A DNA stretch of 49,922 nucleotides from Streptomyces wedmorensis (GTDB taxonomy: Bacteria > Actinomycetota > Actinomycetes > Streptomycetales > Streptomycetaceae), in assembly GCF_000716445.1 (NCBI RefSeq), contig NZ_JNWK01000071.1:1-49922 (forward strand), written 5' to 3'. Below are positions 35,137 to 43,276 of this stretch, one piece after another. Each line of letters opens with the position of its first letter. Position 1 is the stretch's first letter. The translations under genes and the position numbers were made by a program. Under the pieces are notes generated by a model, which saw only the letters and a list, made by a program, of their open reading frames with translations, was not told the origin of the DNA and made no database searches.

Positions 35137-37887
35137 ATGCGGCAAGAGTGGTCGCCAGAGGAACTCTTGGCGAACTGGACGCTGGTGGACGGCGACTGGG
35201 ACCTGGTGGCGAACAAGAGCGGGACGGCCCGGCTCGGCTTCAGCCTCTTGCTGAAGTTCTTCGAGCTGGAAGGCCGGTTCCCCGATGTGCTGGAAGAGGT
35301 CCCGCCGGCCGCGGTGGAGCACGTCGCCGATCTGGTGAAGGTCCCGGCCACCGACTTCGCGAAGTACGCGCTGGTCGGCCGGACTGCCGAGTACCACCGC
35401 AAGCAGATCCGCGAGGCCCTGGGGTTCCGGCCCTCGACGGTCGCGGACGAGAAGGCGCTTGCCGGGGGGCTGGCCGTGGAGGTCTGTCCGGTCGAGCTGG
35501 TGGCCGCCTGGCGGGCACGGGCTATCAAGATGTACCCCTCGGACTTCCGTGACACGTCGGAGGACGTACGGATCACCTTGCTCGCGGCGCTGTACTCGTC
35601 CCGGCAGGCGGAGATCGCTGACGCCCTGGTCGACCTGCTGGTCGCTCTGGTCCACAAGATCGACGCACGCGCCGAGCGGCGGGTGGAGAAGCAGCTCACC
35701 GCCGAGCTGAAGAAGGTCCGCGGCAAGGAGGGCATCCTCTTCAAGCTGGCGACGGCCGCCGTCGACAAACCCGACGAGGTCGTACGCCGGGCCCTGTTCC
35801 CGGTGGTCGGTGAGAAGACGCTGCGCGAGCTGGTGGCCGAGGCGAAGGCGAACGAGAAGGTCTTCAAGGCCAAGGTGCGCACCACGCTGCGGTCGTCGTA
35901 CAGCTCGTACTACCGGCAGATGCCGCCGCCGCTGCTGAACACTCTGGGCTTCAAGTGCAACAACACCGCGTACCGGCCGGTGATGGATGCGATGCAGCTG
36001 CTGAGGAAGTACGCCGACGTCGACGGCAAGACCCGCTTCTACGAGGCCGGCGACGACGTGCCAATGGACGGCGTGGTGCGCAAGGACTGGCGCGAGGCGG
36101 TCGTCGACGACAAGGACAAGGTCGAGCGCATCCCCTACGAGCTGTGCGTCCTGGTCGCGCTGCGGGACGCCGTAGGGCGCCGGGAGATCTACGTCGAGGG
36201 CGCCGCCCGCTGGCGCAACCCGGAGGACGACCTGCCCGGCGACTTCGAGGCCACCCGCGCCGTGCACTACGCCGCGATCCGCCAGCCCTTGAACCCGCGG
36301 GCGTTCATCGCGGACCTGGAGAAGCGCATGACCGCGGGCCTGGACCATCTGTCCGGTGCGCTCGCGGACGGCAGCGCAGGCGGGGTGGAGGTCACCACCC
36401 GCAAGGGCGAGCCGTGGATCACCGTTCCGAAGCTGGATCCGCTGGCCGAGCCCACCGGCCTGGCGGCCCTCAAGGAGGAGGTCGCGCGCCGCTGGGGCGT
36501 CCTGGACCTCCTGGACGTGCTGAAGAACGCCGACTTCCTCACCGGCTTCACCGAGGAGTTCTCCTCCGTGGCCGCGTACGAGCGCATCGAGCGGGATGTC
36601 CTCCAGCGCCGCCTGCTGCTGGCCCTCTTCGCGCTGGGCACGAGCATGGGAATCCGGGCGATCGTGGCGACCGGCGAGCATGGCGAGAGCGAGGCAGCAC
36701 TGCGGCACGTGCGTCGGCACTTCATCACTGTCGACAACCTGCGGGCCGCCGTCACCAGGCTGGTGAACGCCACCTTTGCCGCCCGCGACACCGCATGGTG
36801 GGGCCGCGGCACCGCGTGCGCGTCGGACTCGAAGAAGTTTGGTTCCTGGTCCTCGAACTTCATGACCGAGTACCACGCCCGTTACGGCGGCAACGGCGTG
36901 ATGATCTACTGGCACGTCGAGCGGAAGAACGTCTGCATCTACTCCCAGCTCAAGAGCTGTTCGTCGTCCGAGGTCGCGGCGATGATCGAGGGCCTGCTGC
37001 GGCACTGCACGGACGCCGAGATCGAGTCGAACCACGTCGACACCCACGGCGCGAGCGTCGTCGGGTTCGCCTTCACCGAGCTGCTGAACTTCCGCCTGCT
37101 GCCGCGGCTGAAGAGCATCGGCAGCATCCGCCTGTACCGCCCGGACGACACCCCGCCCGGCTGGCCCGCGCTCGGGGCCTCACTGACGAGGCCGATCCGC
37201 TGGGAGCTGATCGAGCAGCAGTACGACCAGATGGTCAAGTACGCCACCGCGCTTCGGCTCGGCACCGCCGAGGCGGAGCAGGTACTGCGGCGCTTCACCC
37301 GCGGCGGCCCCAAACACCCCACCTACGCCGCGCTCGAAGAACTCGGCCGTGCCGTGCGCACGATCTTCGCCTGCGACTACCTGGCCAGCCCCGGCCTGCG
37401 CCGGGAGATCCACGGCGGGCTCCAGGTCGTGGAGAACTGGAACAGCGCGAACACCGTGGTCCACTACGGCAAGGACGGCGCCCTGACCGGGCCGGACAAG
37501 GAGCACGCCGAGACGACGATGCTCGCCTTGCACCTGCTCCAGTCCGCGCTCGTGCACGTCAACACCTTGCTGGTCCAGCAGGTGCTGGCCGAACCAGCGT
37601 GGGCATCGAGACTTTCGGACGAGGACCGGCGCGGCCTGACCGCGCTGTTCTGGTCGAACGTCAACCCGTACGGCACCTTCCGCCTGGATATGGACGCCCG
37701 GCTCGACCTGGGACCGGTTGCCGCCGTGCCCCGCCCCGCACATCTGCCGGCGCCGCCGACCGATCACGCACGCCGCCACGATGAGGGACTTCCGGGGGTC
37801 ATCGACCGGGCCGCCCGACCCCCGAGCCGGCCTCGGATCCGAGCGGACTCATCTCGACCGGCTAGGTGGACGAAAGCCGGCCGCTGA
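35137..37887 (+). CDS. tnpA: Tn3-family transposase
   Basis: The 916-residue protein has the DDE triad expected for Tn3 transposases: D564 (SDSKKFGSW), D635 (VDTHG) and E735 (EELGR, followed by [10 protein letters not shown]). The N-terminal DNA-binding part starts with the typical [20 protein letters not shown] and [18 protein letters not shown]. After [11 protein letters not shown], where relatives usually stop, about 60 Pro/Arg-rich residues run on and end only five bases from the convergent permease gene. ATG at 35137 gives the family's MRQEW start; a GTG at 35113 is also in frame. It binds the terminal repeats and catalyses replicative transposition. Confidence 0.96.
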   Translation: MRQEWSPEELLANWTLVDGDWDLVANKSGTARLGFSLLLKFFELEGRFPDVLEEVPPAAVEHVADLVKVPATDFAKYALVGRTAEYHRKQIREALGFRPSTVADEKALAGGLAVEVCPVELVAAWRARAIKMYPSDFRDTSEDVRITLLAALYSSRQAEIADALVDLLVALVHKIDARAERRVEKQLTAELKKVRGKEGILFKLATAAVDKPDEVVRRALFPVVGEKTLRELVAEAKANEKVFKAKVRTTLRSSYSSYYRQMPPPLLNTLGFKCNNTAYRPVMDAMQLLRKYADVDGKTRFYEAGDDVPMDGVVRKDWREAVVDDKDKVERIPYELCVLVALRDAVGRREIYVEGAARWRNPEDDLPGDFEATRAVHYAAIRQPLNPRAFIADLEKRMTAGLDHLSGALADGSAGGVEVTTRKGEPWITVPKLDPLAEPTGLAALKEEVARRWGVLDLLDVLKNADFLTGFTEEFSSVAAYERIERDVLQRRLLLALFALGTSMGIRAIVATGEHGESEAALRHVRRHFITVDNLRAAVTRLVNATFAARDTAWWGRGTACASDSKKFGSWSSNFMTEYHARYGGNGVMIYWHVERKNVCIYSQLKSCSSSEVAAMIEGLLRHCTDAEIESNHVDTHGASVVGFAFTELLNFRLLPRLKSIGSIRLYRPDDTPPGWPALGASLTRPIRWELIEQQYDQMVKYATALRLGTAEAEQVLRRFTRGGPKHPTYAALEELGRAVRTIFACDYLASPGLRREIHGGLQVVENWNSANTVVHYGKDGALTGPDKEHAETTMLALHLLQSALVHVNTLLVQQVLAEPAWASRLSDEDRRGLTALFWSNVNPYGTFRLDMDARLDLGPVAAVPRPAHLPAPPTDHARRHDEGLPGVIDRAARPPSRPRIRADSSRPARWTKAGR

Positions 37888-37892
37888 GCAGC

Positions 37893-38684
37893 TCACTGCG
37901 TGGGCTCGCGGTTGTAGAGCTTCTTGGCCCACAGGTAGCCGCCCAGGGCGATCAGGGCGCACCAACCGAGGGCGAGATTCGCGTTGTTGCCGATCGGGGT
38001 GCCCATCAGCAGGCCGCGCAGGGTCTCGATGAACGGGGTGAACGGCTGGTAGTCGGCGAACCATTGGAGTCCGGCAGGCATTGAGTCGGTGGGGACGAAT
38101 CCGCTGCCCATCATCGGCAGGACCATCAGCGGTGTCAGCATGTTGCTCGCGGCCGCGACGCTCCTGGCCTTGAGGGCCAGCGCGACGGCCAGCCAGGTGA
38201 GCGCGAAGATGATCAGAACGAGCAGGCCGATCACGCCGAGCCATTCCGCGAAGCCTGCGGTGGGCTCGAAGCCCACCAGCAGGGCGACGCCGGTGACGAT
38301 GGTCATGCTCAGCAGGGTCTGGGTCAGGCTGCCGAGCACGTGGCCGGTGAGCACGGAGACCCGGGCGATGGCCATGGTGCGGAACCGGGCGACGATCCCT
38401 TCGGTCATGTCCATCGCCACCGAGATCGCGGTGCCCTGGGCCGCGGTGGCCGCGGTCATCAGGATGACTCCGGGGACGACGTAGTTCACGTAGGTGTCGC
38501 GCCCGCCCGACGGCCCGCCGAGGCCGCTGCCGAGAATGCCGCCGAGGACGTAGACGAACAGCAGCAGAAAGACCACCGGGACCCCGGCGGCGGTGAGGGT
38601 GAGCGTCGGGTAGCGCAACATGTGCCGCAGCTGGCGGCGCAGCATGGTCGCCGAGTCGGTGAAGGCGTGGGCGGCGGCGCTCAT
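37893..38684 (-). CDS. ABC exporter permease, DrrB-like
   Basis: The 263-residue integral membrane protein has six predicted helices and the ABC-2 type layout: a cytoplasmic N-terminus (LRRQLRHMLRYPTLTLT), helix one, then NYVVPGVILMTAATAAQGTAISVAMDMTEG, the conserved ABC-2 coupling region. It resembles DrrB-type drug exporters and forms the membrane part of a transporter with the ATPase gene, whose stop overlaps its start (ATGA). The genes sit inside the transposon, convergent to tnpA with a five-base gap. The export substrate is unknown; drugs or lipids are plausible. Confidence 0.92.
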   Translation of the reverse strand: MSAAAHAFTDSATMLRRQLRHMLRYPTLTLTAAGVPVVFLLLFVYVLGGILGSGLGGPSGGRDTYVNYVVPGVILMTAATAAQGTAISVAMDMTEGIVARFRTMAIARVSVLTGHVLGSLTQTLLSMTIVTGVALLVGFEPTAGFAEWLGVIGLLVLIIFALTWLAVALALKARSVAAASNMLTPLMVLPMMGSGFVPTDSMPAGLQWFADYQPFTPFIETLRGLLMGTPIGNNANLALGWCALIALGGYLWAKKLYNREPTQ

Positions 38685-39673
38685 CGGGCGGGCTCCTGTT
38701 CGGCGACGGGGGTGCCCGTCAGGGCGAAGAAGACATCGTCGAGATCGGGGGTGTGGACCTGGAGTTCGTCCACGGCGAGTGAGGCGTGGTCGATCCGATC
38801 GAGGAGTGCGCGCAACGACCGGACGTCGCCCCGGCCGGCAATCTGCAGCGTGAGTGCCTCATCGTCGCGGGACAGCACGTCCAGGGCCCGGGCCGCGCTG
38901 TCGTGGCCGTGGGCGTCGGCGAACCGCAGGGTGATGTGGCCGCCGCCGACCTGCCGCTTGAGATCGTCCGGTGTGCCCTGGGCGACGAGCTTTCCCTGGT
39001 GCAACACCGCGATCCGGTCGGCGAGTCGGTCGGCCTCCTCGAGGTACTGGGTGGTGAGGAAGACCGTGACACCCTCGTCGGTCACGAGCGTGCGGATGAT
39101 CTCCCACATGGTCCGCCTGCTGCGCGGGTCGAGCCCGGTGGTCGGCTCGTCCAGGAAGATCACCCGGGGCCGGCCGACCAGCGTCATCGCGAGATCCAGG
39201 CGGCGCCGCATCCCGCCGGAGTACGTCATCGCGGGCTTGCGGGCCGCGTCCACCAGGTTGAACCGCGCCAGGAGTTCGGTGGCGCACCGCCGCCGTTCCC
39301 GGCGGGGCAGGTGGTGCAGGTCGGCCATGAGAAGCAGGTTCTCCTCGCCGGTGAGGAGGCCGTCCACCGCGGAGAACTGGCCGGTGACGCCGATCGCCGC
39401 ACGGACCCCGTCCGGATCACGGGCCACGTCGTGGCCGGCGACCCGCATCTCGCCGGCGTCGGCGCGGATCAGCGTCGACAGGATCTGCACCATCGTGGTC
39501 TTGCCCGCGCCGTTCGGGCCGAGCAGGGCGAAGACCGATCCTGCGGGGATGTCGAGGTCGATGCCGTTCAGCACCACGTGGTCGCCGTACGCCTTGCGTA
39601 CAGCAGTCGCCGAGAGGGCGGGGGGACCGAGGTCGGTGTTCATGGGGGTTCGCTTCCGTCGATGAGCTGCCAT
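38681..39673 (-). CDS. ABC exporter ATPase, DrrA-like
   Basis: The 330-residue ATPase has Walker A GPNGAGKTT, the ABC signature YSGGMRRRLDLAMTL, Walker B VIFLDEPTTGLD and an H-loop-like LTTQYLEEAD. This is the DrrA/daunorubicin-type group, whose members have the QYLEEAD switch and a C-terminal extension (here residues 240-330, ending in LDDVFFALTG). It powers the adjacent permease. Two starts are possible: ATG at 39673 has GAAGGA five bases upstream and is preferred; ATG at 39643 would be 320 residues. Divergent from the HTH regulator, with operator-like palindromes between. Confidence 0.94.
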   Translation of the reverse strand: MAAHRRKRTPMNTDLGPPALSATAVRKAYGDHVVLNGIDLDIPAGSVFALLGPNGAGKTTMVQILSTLIRADAGEMRVAGHDVARDPDGVRAAIGVTGQFSAVDGLLTGEENLLLMADLHHLPRRERRRCATELLARFNLVDAARKPAMTYSGGMRRRLDLAMTLVGRPRVIFLDEPTTGLDPRSRRTMWEIIRTLVTDEGVTVFLTTQYLEEADRLADRIAVLHQGKLVAQGTPDDLKRQVGGGHITLRFADAHGHDSAARALDVLSRDDEALTLQIAGRGDVRSLRALLDRIDHASLAVDELQVHTPDLDDVFFALTGTPVAEQEPAR

Positions 39674-39854
39674 CCATCCTTCACTGCTTAGTGATAGTTG
39701 CGTTGCATACAGCAATCCGTCAAACGCATTCAGGTGAAGCAGCGACATAATTGCAGGTAGACGAAGCCAATCGTTGCATGATGGGTGCTAGGTAATGCAA
39801 CGGCGATGCGTTGCATTAAGCTGGTTCGGACGTCGAACAATGGAGGACGCCGCG
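39674..39854. promoter_or_regulatory. Operator region between ABC exporter and HTH regulator
   Basis: A perfect inverted repeat lies at 39793-39818: TAATGCAACG (39793-39802), six bases, CGTTGCATTA (39809-39818). Extra GTTGCAT half-sites occur at 39702-39708 and 39773-39779, giving four copies in 115 bases. The spread suggests cooperative control of both divergent units by the regulator. GGAGG at 39842-39846 is the regulator's ribosome site. Confidence 0.8.
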
Positions 39855-40592
39855 ATGCCTGGCGACCGACTCACGCTCCAGGACCGGCAGCAGATCGCCG
39901 CGGGGCTGCGCGCGGGACTGACCTACGCCGCCATCGGCCGCCGCATCGGTCGGCCGACCTCTACAGTCACCCGCGAGGTGATGCGCAATGGCGGGCCGCG
40001 CGGCTACCACGCCGAGGCGGCGCACCACGCGGGCGGCGCAGGGCACGCGCGTCAGCGCAGGGTCCCCTCGCCGGCGACCTCAGCGGGAAGCGCCGACTTC
40101 GGCGGGCGCGATCCGCGGCTCGTGGACGAGGTGGGCGCGCAGAGCGTGGAGCTGATGATTCAGGCCGGGCTTCCGCCGATGATGGCCAAGGTGCTCGCCG
40201 CGCTCTTCACCACCGACAGCGGCAGCCTCACCTCCGCAGAACTCGTGCGACGCCTGCAGGTCAGTCCGGCCTCCGTCTCCAAGGCCATCGGCTACCTGGA
40301 GAACCAGGCACTCATCAAGCGCGAGCGCGACCCCCGCAGCCGCGCCGAGCGCTACGTCATCGACGACGACGCGGTGTTCACATCCATCATGGCCGGCGCA
40401 CGCAACCAGACCCGGATCGCCGAAGCCTGCGCGGCCGGAGCCCGGAAGCTCGGCGTCACCACCCCTGCCGGTACCCGACTGGAGAACACGAGCCAGTTCC
40501 TCCGCCACATCATCGAGGACCTGGTCCGCTCGGCCGAGCACTGGCACAAGGTCTACTCCACCAGCCCTCGACAGACACCCGAAACCGACTGA
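39855..40592 (+). CDS. Fused IS30-type HTH / MarR-like transcriptional regulator
   Basis: The 245-residue protein has an N-terminal helix-turn-helix of the IS30 transposase type (LTLQDRQQIAAGLRAGLTYA, then RPTSTVTREVMRNGG, residues 6-45). A central MarR/GbsR-like winged helix follows: MMAKVLAALFTTDSGSLTSA, then QVSPASVSKAIGYLENQALI, at about 112-160, and a helical C-terminus. The pairing implies two DNA contacts or one contact plus dimerisation. It is divergent from the ABC exporter and sits beside a GTTGCAT palindrome, so it probably represses both. ATG at 39855 has GGAGG eight bases upstream; upstream in-frame ATGs at 39795 and 39840 lack ribosome sites. Confidence 0.88.
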   Translation: MPGDRLTLQDRQQIAAGLRAGLTYAAIGRRIGRPTSTVTREVMRNGGPRGYHAEAAHHAGGAGHARQRRVPSPATSAGSADFGGRDPRLVDEVGAQSVELMIQAGLPPMMAKVLAALFTTDSGSLTSAELVRRLQVSPASVSKAIGYLENQALIKRERDPRSRAERYVIDDDAVFTSIMAGARNQTRIAEACAAGARKLGVTTPAGTRLENTSQFLRHIIEDLVRSAEHWHKVYSTSPRQTPETD

Positions 40593-40743
40593 GCGGGCCA
40601 CGCCGACTGCGGTCTCGCCGCATCGCTTCCGTCACGACATCCACCGTCACGCTTGACGGCCCCGGTCTCTTATAGCCCTGTCCAGGTGGCGCGTAGCGCT
40701 GCGCAATGCCCAGGGCCGAGACCCCCCGAGGGGTCGGGTCGGC

Positions 40744-40855
40744 GTTTCATAGGTGGTCGCTCGTGAAACACGCGGCCGCCCGACGGTTCACCTGCGGCGA
40801 CCACGTTTCATGAGTTGTTGCAAACGCCTGGACGCTTGAAACACCCTCATGAAAC
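40744..40855. other. res-like resolution site upstream of the resolvase
   Basis: Repeated GTTTCAT/ATGAAAC half-sites form three dyads: 40744-40750 with 40763-40769; GTTTCATGAG at 40805-40814 with CTTGAAAC at 40835-40842; and GAAAC at 40838-40842 with CATGAAAC at 40848-40855. Tn3-family res sites consist of three resolvase-binding subsites in this position. The last dyad runs into the start of the resolvase gene, which would allow autorepression. Confidence 0.6.
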
Positions 40856-41736
40856 GATCTTTGGTCGTGAGCGACGACTTCAAGCGCGTGGAATCGCACG
40901 ACTGCCCGATGTCCACCTGCGCCGCCCCCGCGGGCTCCCCGTGCCGGACCGGCAAGGGCAAGGTGGCCGTCCAATACCACACCGCCCGCTTCCGCCTGGT
41001 ACCCCAACTCGCCAAGGCGCTCAGCGTGCCGACCCCTGCCGTACGCAAGCCGGGCTCGGTATGGACCGAACTGCCCCGGCCCGTGCGCGCCGGCGCCGAA
41101 CCGGTCGGCCACGTCCGCCTCGGCTACGCCCGCGCATCGACCGCCCGGGAGTCCCTCGACGCACAACTCGACTCGCTCGGCGAGGCCGGGGTCACCCGGG
41201 TCTTCTCGGAGAAGATCTCCACCCGCGCCACCAAGCGCCCCGAGCTGGAGGCTGCCGTGAAGCTCGCCAGGGAGATCCGCTCCTCCGGTGTCGCCGTCAC
41301 CCTCGTCGTCCACGAGCACAAACGGCTCGGCCGCGGCATCGAACTCGCCATGCTCGCCGAGGAGCTGAAGGTGGGCGATGTCGGCCTGGAGTTCCTCACC
41401 GGAGAGCTGAAGGGCTCGCACGACCCGTCCGGCATCGTCTTCACCGTGCTCGTGGCCATGTCCGGCATGGAACGCGAGTACATCCGCGACCGGACCCTCG
41501 AAGGCCACGAGTCCGCGCGGAAGCGCGGCAAGACCATCGGCGGCGCCGGGGTAACCGACGACGACATGCTGTCCATGGCCCTCCACCTGCGCGACCAGGA
41601 GATGAGTCTGCGCGACATCGCCAAGCGCCTCGTCATCACCACCGGCGCGAAGAGGGGCCAGCATCCCTCACCCGCCACCGTCATGCGGATGCTGCGGGAG
41701 CACGACGAACAGGCCGCCACGGCGACGGGCGCGTGA
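40849..41736 (+). CDS. tnpR: Serine resolvase with N-terminal zinc-finger-like motif
   Basis: The 295-residue protein has a C-x4-C-x6-C...H motif at about residues 19-44 (CPMSTCAAPAGSPCRTGKG, then YHTARF), which probably binds zinc. The resolvase catalytic domain follows, with S97 in YARAST as the nucleophile, VVHEHKRLGRG, and AMSGMEREYIRDRT in the E-helix. A small C-terminal HTH region (MSLRDIAKRL) completes it. The ATG at 40849 has no clear ribosome site; GTG at 40867 is an alternative. It resolves the cointegrates made by tnpA at the adjacent res-like sequence. Its stop lies eight bases from the right terminal repeat. Confidence 0.94.
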   Translation: MKRSLVVSDDFKRVESHDCPMSTCAAPAGSPCRTGKGKVAVQYHTARFRLVPQLAKALSVPTPAVRKPGSVWTELPRPVRAGAEPVGHVRLGYARASTARESLDAQLDSLGEAGVTRVFSEKISTRATKRPELEAAVKLAREIRSSGVAVTLVVHEHKRLGRGIELAMLAEELKVGDVGLEFLTGELKGSHDPSGIVFTVLVAMSGMEREYIRDRTLEGHESARKRGKTIGGAGVTDDDMLSMALHLRDQEMSLRDIAKRLVITTGAKRGQHPSPATVMRMLREHDEQAATATGA

Positions 41737-41744
41737 TCATCCGG

Positions 41745-41783
41745 CTAGTTTGCGGCTGGTGTCTGAGCTAGGACACCGGGGCC
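41745..41783 (-). repeat. Tn3-family right terminal inverted repeat
   Basis: Read inwards from 41783 it begins GGCCCCGG and contains GTCCTAGCTCAG. It differs from the left repeat at five of 39 positions. Confidence 0.93.
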
Positions 41784-41788
41784 AACTC
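41784..41788. repeat. Target site duplication AACTC (right)
   Basis: This is a perfect match to 35008-35012. The 242 bases from here to 42030 contain no gene I can support. Confidence 0.93.
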
Positions 41789-42030
41789 GGTGGGGTCCGT
41801 AGGGAGGCCGCGGCGGAGTTCGGTGACGGCCCGTTCGGAGCGGTGCCGGAAGTGTGCCTCGGGCAGTGCGGCGAAGACCGGCCGTATCCGGGTCGGTCTT
41901 CTGCCGGTCGGGACGCGCGGTGACCACCTGAAAGGACGTGGCGTCCTGCTCGTGAGGCGTACGCCTCACGACGAGCGGCCGTCCGTTCCGCCGCTTCGGA
42001 GTCCTGAGCCGGAGGAGTGGGAGCCCCGCG

Positions 42031-42636
42031 TCAGGGCCGGAGTCCGATGCGGTTGAGGGCGATCATGCTTAGGTCGGTGATGGCTTGCCGGTCCCCCTGA
42101 CGCCAGGCGTCGGCCCATCCGCCTGGCGGGGCCGGGAGTTCGTCGAGTGCGCCCGGAGGACCGGTGAGGGCGCGCAGGGCGAGCAGGTCCGTGCCTCCGG
42201 GAGTTTCCGCGAGGCGACGCAAGGTGCTGCTGCGCCGGATCCAGAGCAGACGCGGCGGGAGCCACAGCAGCAGGACGAAGAGCACCGGGATGAGAATGAG
42301 GGCCGTCGTGATCACGTTGGCGACCTGGCCGACGGTCTCCTGGAGCGACACTCCCGCGTCGGCGAAGCCGGAGCTGGCGCTGGCCGCGGACTGGAGCGGC
42401 TTCTTCAGGATGTCGCCGATGAGCGGCACGTCCGATGCCGCGTCTCCCGCGTTGCCGAGTTCTTCGGCGAGGCTGTCGCCGGCACTCTCCACCTTGCGCC
42501 CTGGTTCGGCCAGCAGCAAGATCGCCTCGCGGACGGCAAAGGCCGCCCACACGGCGGCGCCGATCAGGGCCACAGCGATCAGGTCCACAAGCACCTGACG
42601 GTTTCGGCGTGCGGGTGTCTGGGCGTAGAAGCGCAA
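42031..42636 (-). CDS. Two-span membrane protein of unknown function
   Basis: The 201-residue protein has a membrane helix at about residues 16-38 (VDLIAVALIGAAVWAAFAV), an extracytoplasmic region of about 65 residues, and a second helix at about 105-128 (VITTALILIPVLFVLLLWLP). A basic cytoplasmic tail follows, ending in AITDLSMIALNRIGLRP. Similar proteins are common in streptomycetes, without known function. The start is a TTG at 42636, decided by AGGAG six bases upstream and by the family-typical RFYAQTPARRNRQ N-terminus; longer in-frame extensions lack support. Confidence 0.8.
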   Translation of the reverse strand: MRFYAQTPARRNRQVLVDLIAVALIGAAVWAAFAVREAILLLAEPGRKVESAGDSLAEELGNAGDAASDVPLIGDILKKPLQSAASASSGFADAGVSLQETVGQVANVITTALILIPVLFVLLLWLPPRLLWIRRSSTLRRLAETPGGTDLLALRALTGPPGALDELPAPPGGWADAWRQGDRQAITDLSMIALNRIGLRP

Positions 42637-43276
42637 AAAGGAGCTCCTGTTCGAGTCCGGGCGTCGAGGAAGGTCAGGCCGCGACCCAGCCGACCAGCCA
42701 TCGGATTCCACTGTCCCACCGCGCCTCATGGGTAAACCTGTAAGACACGAGGCACCTCGGGAGTCCTGTGCCAATGCCCCGCCTGCCGTCCGGCCGGGGC
42801 CTGCGGACGGAGGACCGTGTCGCTGCAGGGGAGGGTGCGTCCGTTCCGGTCGATGAGGACAGATTCGGTGCCACCGTGGACTACCGCGCCGCCTGCGGCA
42901 CCGCCCCGCCCGAACGCGAAGAGGACGAGGGCGTCACGGCGCTGGAGGCGGCCGGGGAGCGGTGCCCGGCTCCATGGCCCGCCGGCTGCTCCTGCTGCGC
43001 CGAGCCGCGCTCGCCGAGCATCGCGCCCCCGCCACTACGCCGCGGGCTCTGCCCTCGCTGTGCAGATCGCCGCAGCTTGCTACACCGAGGCGCCCAGGAC
43101 GCCCTTCTCTCAGCCATCGCATTCCTCGTCCTGATGCTCGCCCTGGCCTAGATGACCGGCTACCTCGTCCAGGAGCGCCGCAAGCACGCCGAGACGGTAC
43201 GCGCCCAGACCGCAGTCCAGGCGGTCAGCGCCGAGCTGCTGCGGATCGCCCGCGAGCTGCTGCCGCCCTCGGAGGG
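42637..43276. other. Intergenic region, possible small remnant
   Basis: One plus-strand frame encodes a membrane-like segment (SAIAFLVLMLALA), a TAG at 43149-43151, then MTGYLVQERRKHAETVRAQT and an amphipathic helix ending near 43280. This could be a tiny membrane protein with an internal stop, or chance. No other feature is seen. Confidence 0.4.

Larger units (their letters stand above)
35013..41783 (+). mobile_element. Complete Tn3-family transposon (6771 bp) carrying an ABC exporter cassette
   Basis: The element is bounded by 39-bp inverted repeats and flanked by AACTC duplications. Order from the left: transposase (+), ABC permease (-), ABC ATPase (-), HTH regulator (+), res-like region, serine resolvase (+). 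The transposase, resolvase and passenger genes all look intact. Replicative transposition followed by resolvase-mediated cointegrate resolution is the known route for this family. The intact duplication shows that the element inserted as a unit and has not been rearranged since. Confidence 0.95.

Noticed and set aside
34879..37047. A 722-residue minus-strand frame antisense to the transposase
   Set aside because: It is the high-GC mirror of tnpA, has no domain and would cross the transposon boundary.
39795..39854. Upstream ATGs (39795, 39840) as the start of the transposon regulator
   Set aside because: 39795 lies inside the palindromic operator and neither has a ribosome site, whereas 39855 has GGAGG at the right distance.
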